A stretch of 7,669 nt of DNA from an uncultured Eubacteriales bacterium (GTDB lineage Bacteria > Bacillota > Clostridia > Oscillospirales > CAG-272). Location of the stretch: the NCBI GenBank assembly GCA_934500855.1, contig CAKSUH010000069.1, positions 1 through 7,669 of the forward strand, in the 5' to 3' direction. This document shows positions 5,864-7,669 of this stretch, one piece after another (positions within the stretch are counted from its first letter, which is position 1; every line of letters starts with the position of its first letter). The notes beneath the pieces were generated by a model that worked only from the letters and a program-made list of their open reading frames with translations, searched no databases and was not told the DNA's origin. The translations under genes were made by a program, and so were the position numbers.

Positions 5864-5917
5864 GATTTTTTCCTCCGAAAAATAAATAAAATATGGTTTT
5901 ATGAATGAACGGTGAAA

Positions 5918-7261
5918 TCAGAAAGGCATCTTCATTCTGCCGAGCATTTTCTTTCCTTTGCGGGTTTTCCCCATTTCGGTAAACTGCCGCATCATTTTGA
6001 GCATCTGGTCGAACTGCTTAAGCAGCTTATTGACCTCCTCAACCGAGGTGCCGGAGCCTTGCGCAATGCGTTTCTTGCGTGACGCGTTGATGATATCGGG
6101 ATGTTCCCGCTCACGCGGGGTCATGGACCGGATAATGGCTTCGGTCCGCGCCAACACCTTCTCGTCCACCTTCGCGTCCTTCAGCGCTTTGGCGTTCATA
6201 CCGGGCATCATGCCGACCAGCTGCTCCAGATTCCCCATTTTCTTCAGCTGCATCAGCTGACCGAGATAATCGTCAAGCGTAAAGGTCTGCCGACGCATTT
6301 TTTCTTCCAGTTCCACAGCCTGCTTCTCGTCAAAAGCCGCCTGCGCCTTGTCGATCAGCGTCAGAACATCTCCCATGCCGAGGATTCGCGACGCCATGCG
6401 GTCCGGATAAAACGGCTCGATGGTGTCCAGCTTTTCGCCGGTTCCTACAAACTTGATCGGCTTTCCCGTCACATAACGGATGGAAAGTGCCGCGCCGCCG
6501 CGCGTATCGCCGTCCAGTTTGGTCAGGATTACGCCCGTGATGTCCAGTTTGTTGTTGAAGGTTTCCGCCACATTGACCGATTCCTGACCGATCATCGCGT
6601 CCACCGTCAGCAGGATCTCGGTCGGCTTGACCGCCTCCTTGATCTGCTCCAGCTCCTCCATCAGGACCTCGTCGATCTGCAACCGACCTGCGGTGTCGAT
6701 GAACACCATATCGTAGCCCTTTTGGTTGGCGTATTCGACGCCCGCTTTCGCAATCTTAACGGGAGAAACCCGGTCACCCATGGTAAACACGGGAATATCC
6801 AGTTTTTCGCCGACCACCTGTAACTGTTTGATTGCCGCCGGACGGTAGATGTCACAGGCAACCAACAGCGGCTTTTTGCCCTGCTTTTTATAAAGACCCG
6901 CGAGTTTTCCTGCGTGCGTGGTTTTACCTGCGCCCTGCAAACCGACCATCATAATAACCGTCGGCGGCTTGGACGCAATTGTCAGTTTGGATTGCGAGCC
7001 GCCCATGAGACGGGTCAGTTCCTCGTTTACGATTTTGACAATCTGCTGTGCGGGCAGGAGCGATTCCAGCACCTCGCTTCCGACCGCCCGTTCGGACACG
7101 ATTTTGATAAAATCACGGACCACCTTGAAGTTGACATCCGCTTCCAGCAATGCAAGTTTGATCTCCCGCATGCCCGCTTTGACATCCGCTTCTGTCAGTT
7201 TTCCTTTGCTTCTGAATTTTTTGAATGCGTTTGACAGCTTTTCGCCGAGACTTTCAAACAC
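5918..7261 (-). CDS. ffh: Signal recognition particle GTPase Ffh (SRP54)
   Basis: Ffh binds SRP RNA and signal sequences of nascent membrane and secreted proteins, and delivers ribosomes to FtsY at the membrane. Numbering from the GTG at 7261 gives 447 residues, as usual. The N domain covers about 1-90. The G domain has P-loop GLQGAGKTT (107-115), DIYRPAA (137-143), DTAGR (189-193) and TKLDGD (247-252). The methionine-rich M domain, from about 315, contains the SRP-RNA-binding SRKKRIAQGSG (394-404) and ends MKMPF. An alternative GTG at 7285 overlaps the ylxM stop by 4 nt and would add eight residues. The 7261 start is preferred because AAGGAGGGG lies 8-10 nt before it and the product then begins FESLGEKL as in relatives. 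It is probably translationally coupled to ylxM. Confidence 0.97.
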   Translation of the reverse strand: MFESLGEKLSNAFKKFRSKGKLTEADVKAGMREIKLALLEADVNFKVVRDFIKIVSERAVGSEVLESLLPAQQIVKIVNEELTRLMGGSQSKLTIASKPPTVIMMVGLQGAGKTTHAGKLAGLYKKQGKKPLLVACDIYRPAAIKQLQVVGEKLDIPVFTMGDRVSPVKIAKAGVEYANQKGYDMVFIDTAGRLQIDEVLMEELEQIKEAVKPTEILLTVDAMIGQESVNVAETFNNKLDITGVILTKLDGDTRGGAALSIRYVTGKPIKFVGTGEKLDTIEPFYPDRMASRILGMGDVLTLIDKAQAAFDEKQAVELEEKMRRQTFTLDDYLGQLMQLKKMGNLEQLVGMMPGMNAKALKDAKVDEKVLARTEAIIRSMTPREREHPDIINASRKKRIAQGSGTSVEEVNKLLKQFDQMLKMMRQFTEMGKTRKGKKMLGRMKMPF

Positions 7262-7269
7262 GGTACGCT

Positions 7270-7278
7270 CCCCTCCTT
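7270..7278 (-). promoter_or_regulatory. Ribosome-binding site that sets the ffh start
   Basis: AAGGAGGGG on the minus strand is a near-perfect Shine-Dalgarno match, 8 nt before the GTG at 7261. It lies inside the reading frame opened by the alternative GTG at 7285, which has only a weak AAGG upstream. This favours the shorter Ffh. Confidence 0.7.
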
Positions 7279-7281
7279 CCG

Positions 7282-7614
7282 TCACCGGACCGACCTTGCA
7301 AGGTCCTCCGCCGCTTCTGTAATCTTTTCATCGGCGCCGCACTCCCGCAACAGCCCGAGAAGGCGCTCCGCCTGCTCTCCTGCCTGCCGAAACCTTGCCG
7401 CCAATCCCAATTTTTCTTCGTAAAACAGCAATTCGTCCTCTGCCTTTTTAATCAACTCGCGCACCCCCTGCCTGGAGATGCCGATTTCGTCTGCGATTTC
7501 GGACAGGGAAAAATCATCATTATAATAGTAGTCCAGCACGGTCCGTTTCCTTTCGGAGAGAATATCTCCGTAAAAGTCCAGCAGAAACCCGATTTTCAGA
7601 TTCTTTTCAAACAT
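7282..7614 (-). CDS. ylxM: YlxM-family HTH protein (UPF0122)
   Basis: YlxM is a small helix-turn-helix protein resembling sigma-factor region 4, encoded just upstream of ffh across Bacillota. In streptococci it has been linked to SRP assembly and activity rather than to a defined DNA target. The 110-residue product begins MFEKNLKIGFLLDFYGDIL, the family's opening. It then has the HTH SLSEIADEIGISRQGVREL (36-54), a charged helix (LLFYEEKLGL, about 62-71) and a C-terminal helical tail. The ATG at 7614 is preferred over an upstream start at 7668, because the longer form would translate the -10 element and adds residues foreign to the family. The Shine-Dalgarno site is weak (GGTGA, 5 nt upstream). 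The stop lies 20 nt before the preferred ffh start. Confidence 0.92.
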   Translation of the reverse strand: MFEKNLKIGFLLDFYGDILSERKRTVLDYYYNDDFSLSEIADEIGISRQGVRELIKKAEDELLFYEEKLGLAARFRQAGEQAERLLGLLRECGADEKITEAAEDLARSVR

Positions 7615-7635
7615 TTGATTCACCGCGCTTCCGAG

Positions 7636-7656
7636 TGTAAAGCAAATTACTTTACA
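7636..7656. repeat. Perfect 7-bp-arm dyad at the ylxM transcription start
   Basis: TGTAAAG (7636-7642) and CTTTACA (7650-7656) form a perfect inverted repeat around a 7-nt AT-rich centre. It abuts the -10 element and covers the expected transcription start (about 7650), the position of a repressor operator. I do not recognise it as the box of a named regulator: it resembles GlnR/TnrA half-sites, but the spacing is 4 nt too long. Confidence 0.5.
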
Positions 7657-7662
7657 ATTATA
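7657..7662 (-). promoter_or_regulatory. Extended -10 promoter element for the ylxM-ffh operon
   Basis: A perfect TATAAT is preceded by TGG on the minus strand, giving the extended -10 form TGnTATAAT. The predicted start gives a 5' leader of about 36 nt before ylxM. The -35 region would fall beyond the right edge of the window and cannot be checked. Confidence 0.65.
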
Positions 7663-7669
7663 CCACAAA

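Noticed and set aside
5888..5916. Promoter-like pair TTCACC-17-TATTTT before rpsP
   Set aside because: Each hexamer matches the consensus at only four of six positions in an AT-rich gap; operon transcription from upstream explains rpsP.
1..7669. CRISPR array, toxin-antitoxin pair, defence island or prophage module
   Set aside because: No spaced direct repeats, no paired small toxin/antitoxin frames and no phage genes were found; nearly all sequence is explained by known housekeeping families.

Overview
The window looks like chromosomal DNA from a low-to-mid-GC Gram-positive bacterium, most likely an uncultured member of the Clostridia (Bacillota). The reasons are the ylxM-ffh-rpsP-khpA gene order, a YolD-like gene next to a UvrX/UmuC-type polymerase, strong purine-rich Shine-Dalgarno sites before nearly every gene, and a tRNA-Leu gene with an encoded CCA end. 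All complete genes lie on the minus strand, so transcription runs from high to low coordinates. The window is dense with genes, and no gap exceeds 120 bases.

From right to left there are four units. (1) At 7662-5289 is an SRP/translation operon: an extended -10 promoter with an adjacent dyad, ylxM, ffh, rpsP (S16) and khpA, closed by a hairpin and a clear rho-independent terminator. (2) At 5271-3046 are a 223-residue protein I do not recognise and then glycerol kinase (glpK), which has its own strong 17-bp-spaced promoter. (3) At 3020-297 is a promoter driving tRNA-Leu(CAA), a terminator, and then a tightly packed trio: a Y-family translesion polymerase, a YolD-like protein overlapping it by 17 nt, and a PfkB-family sugar kinase starting 12 nt after that. 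(4) At 246-77 are a strong promoter and the first ~35 codons of pyrH (UMP kinase).

The oddest feature is at the extreme left. The pyrH reading frame on the minus strand breaks off near position 77. The remaining ~77 bases encode a conserved middle segment of the same UMP kinase on the opposite strand. This fold-back junction with an internal deletion is most simply a chimeric read or assembly end (for example from whole-genome amplification), but a real inversion cannot be excluded from the sequence alone.

Apart from this, the window is largely housekeeping. I do not see a CRISPR array, prophage module, toxin-antitoxin pair or clear novel defence system. The points most worth a second look are the pyrH fold-back, the polymerase-YolD-sugar kinase coupling behind a tRNA terminator, the dyad at the ylxM promoter, and the unrecognised gene where rimM-trmD-rplS would normally follow khpA.
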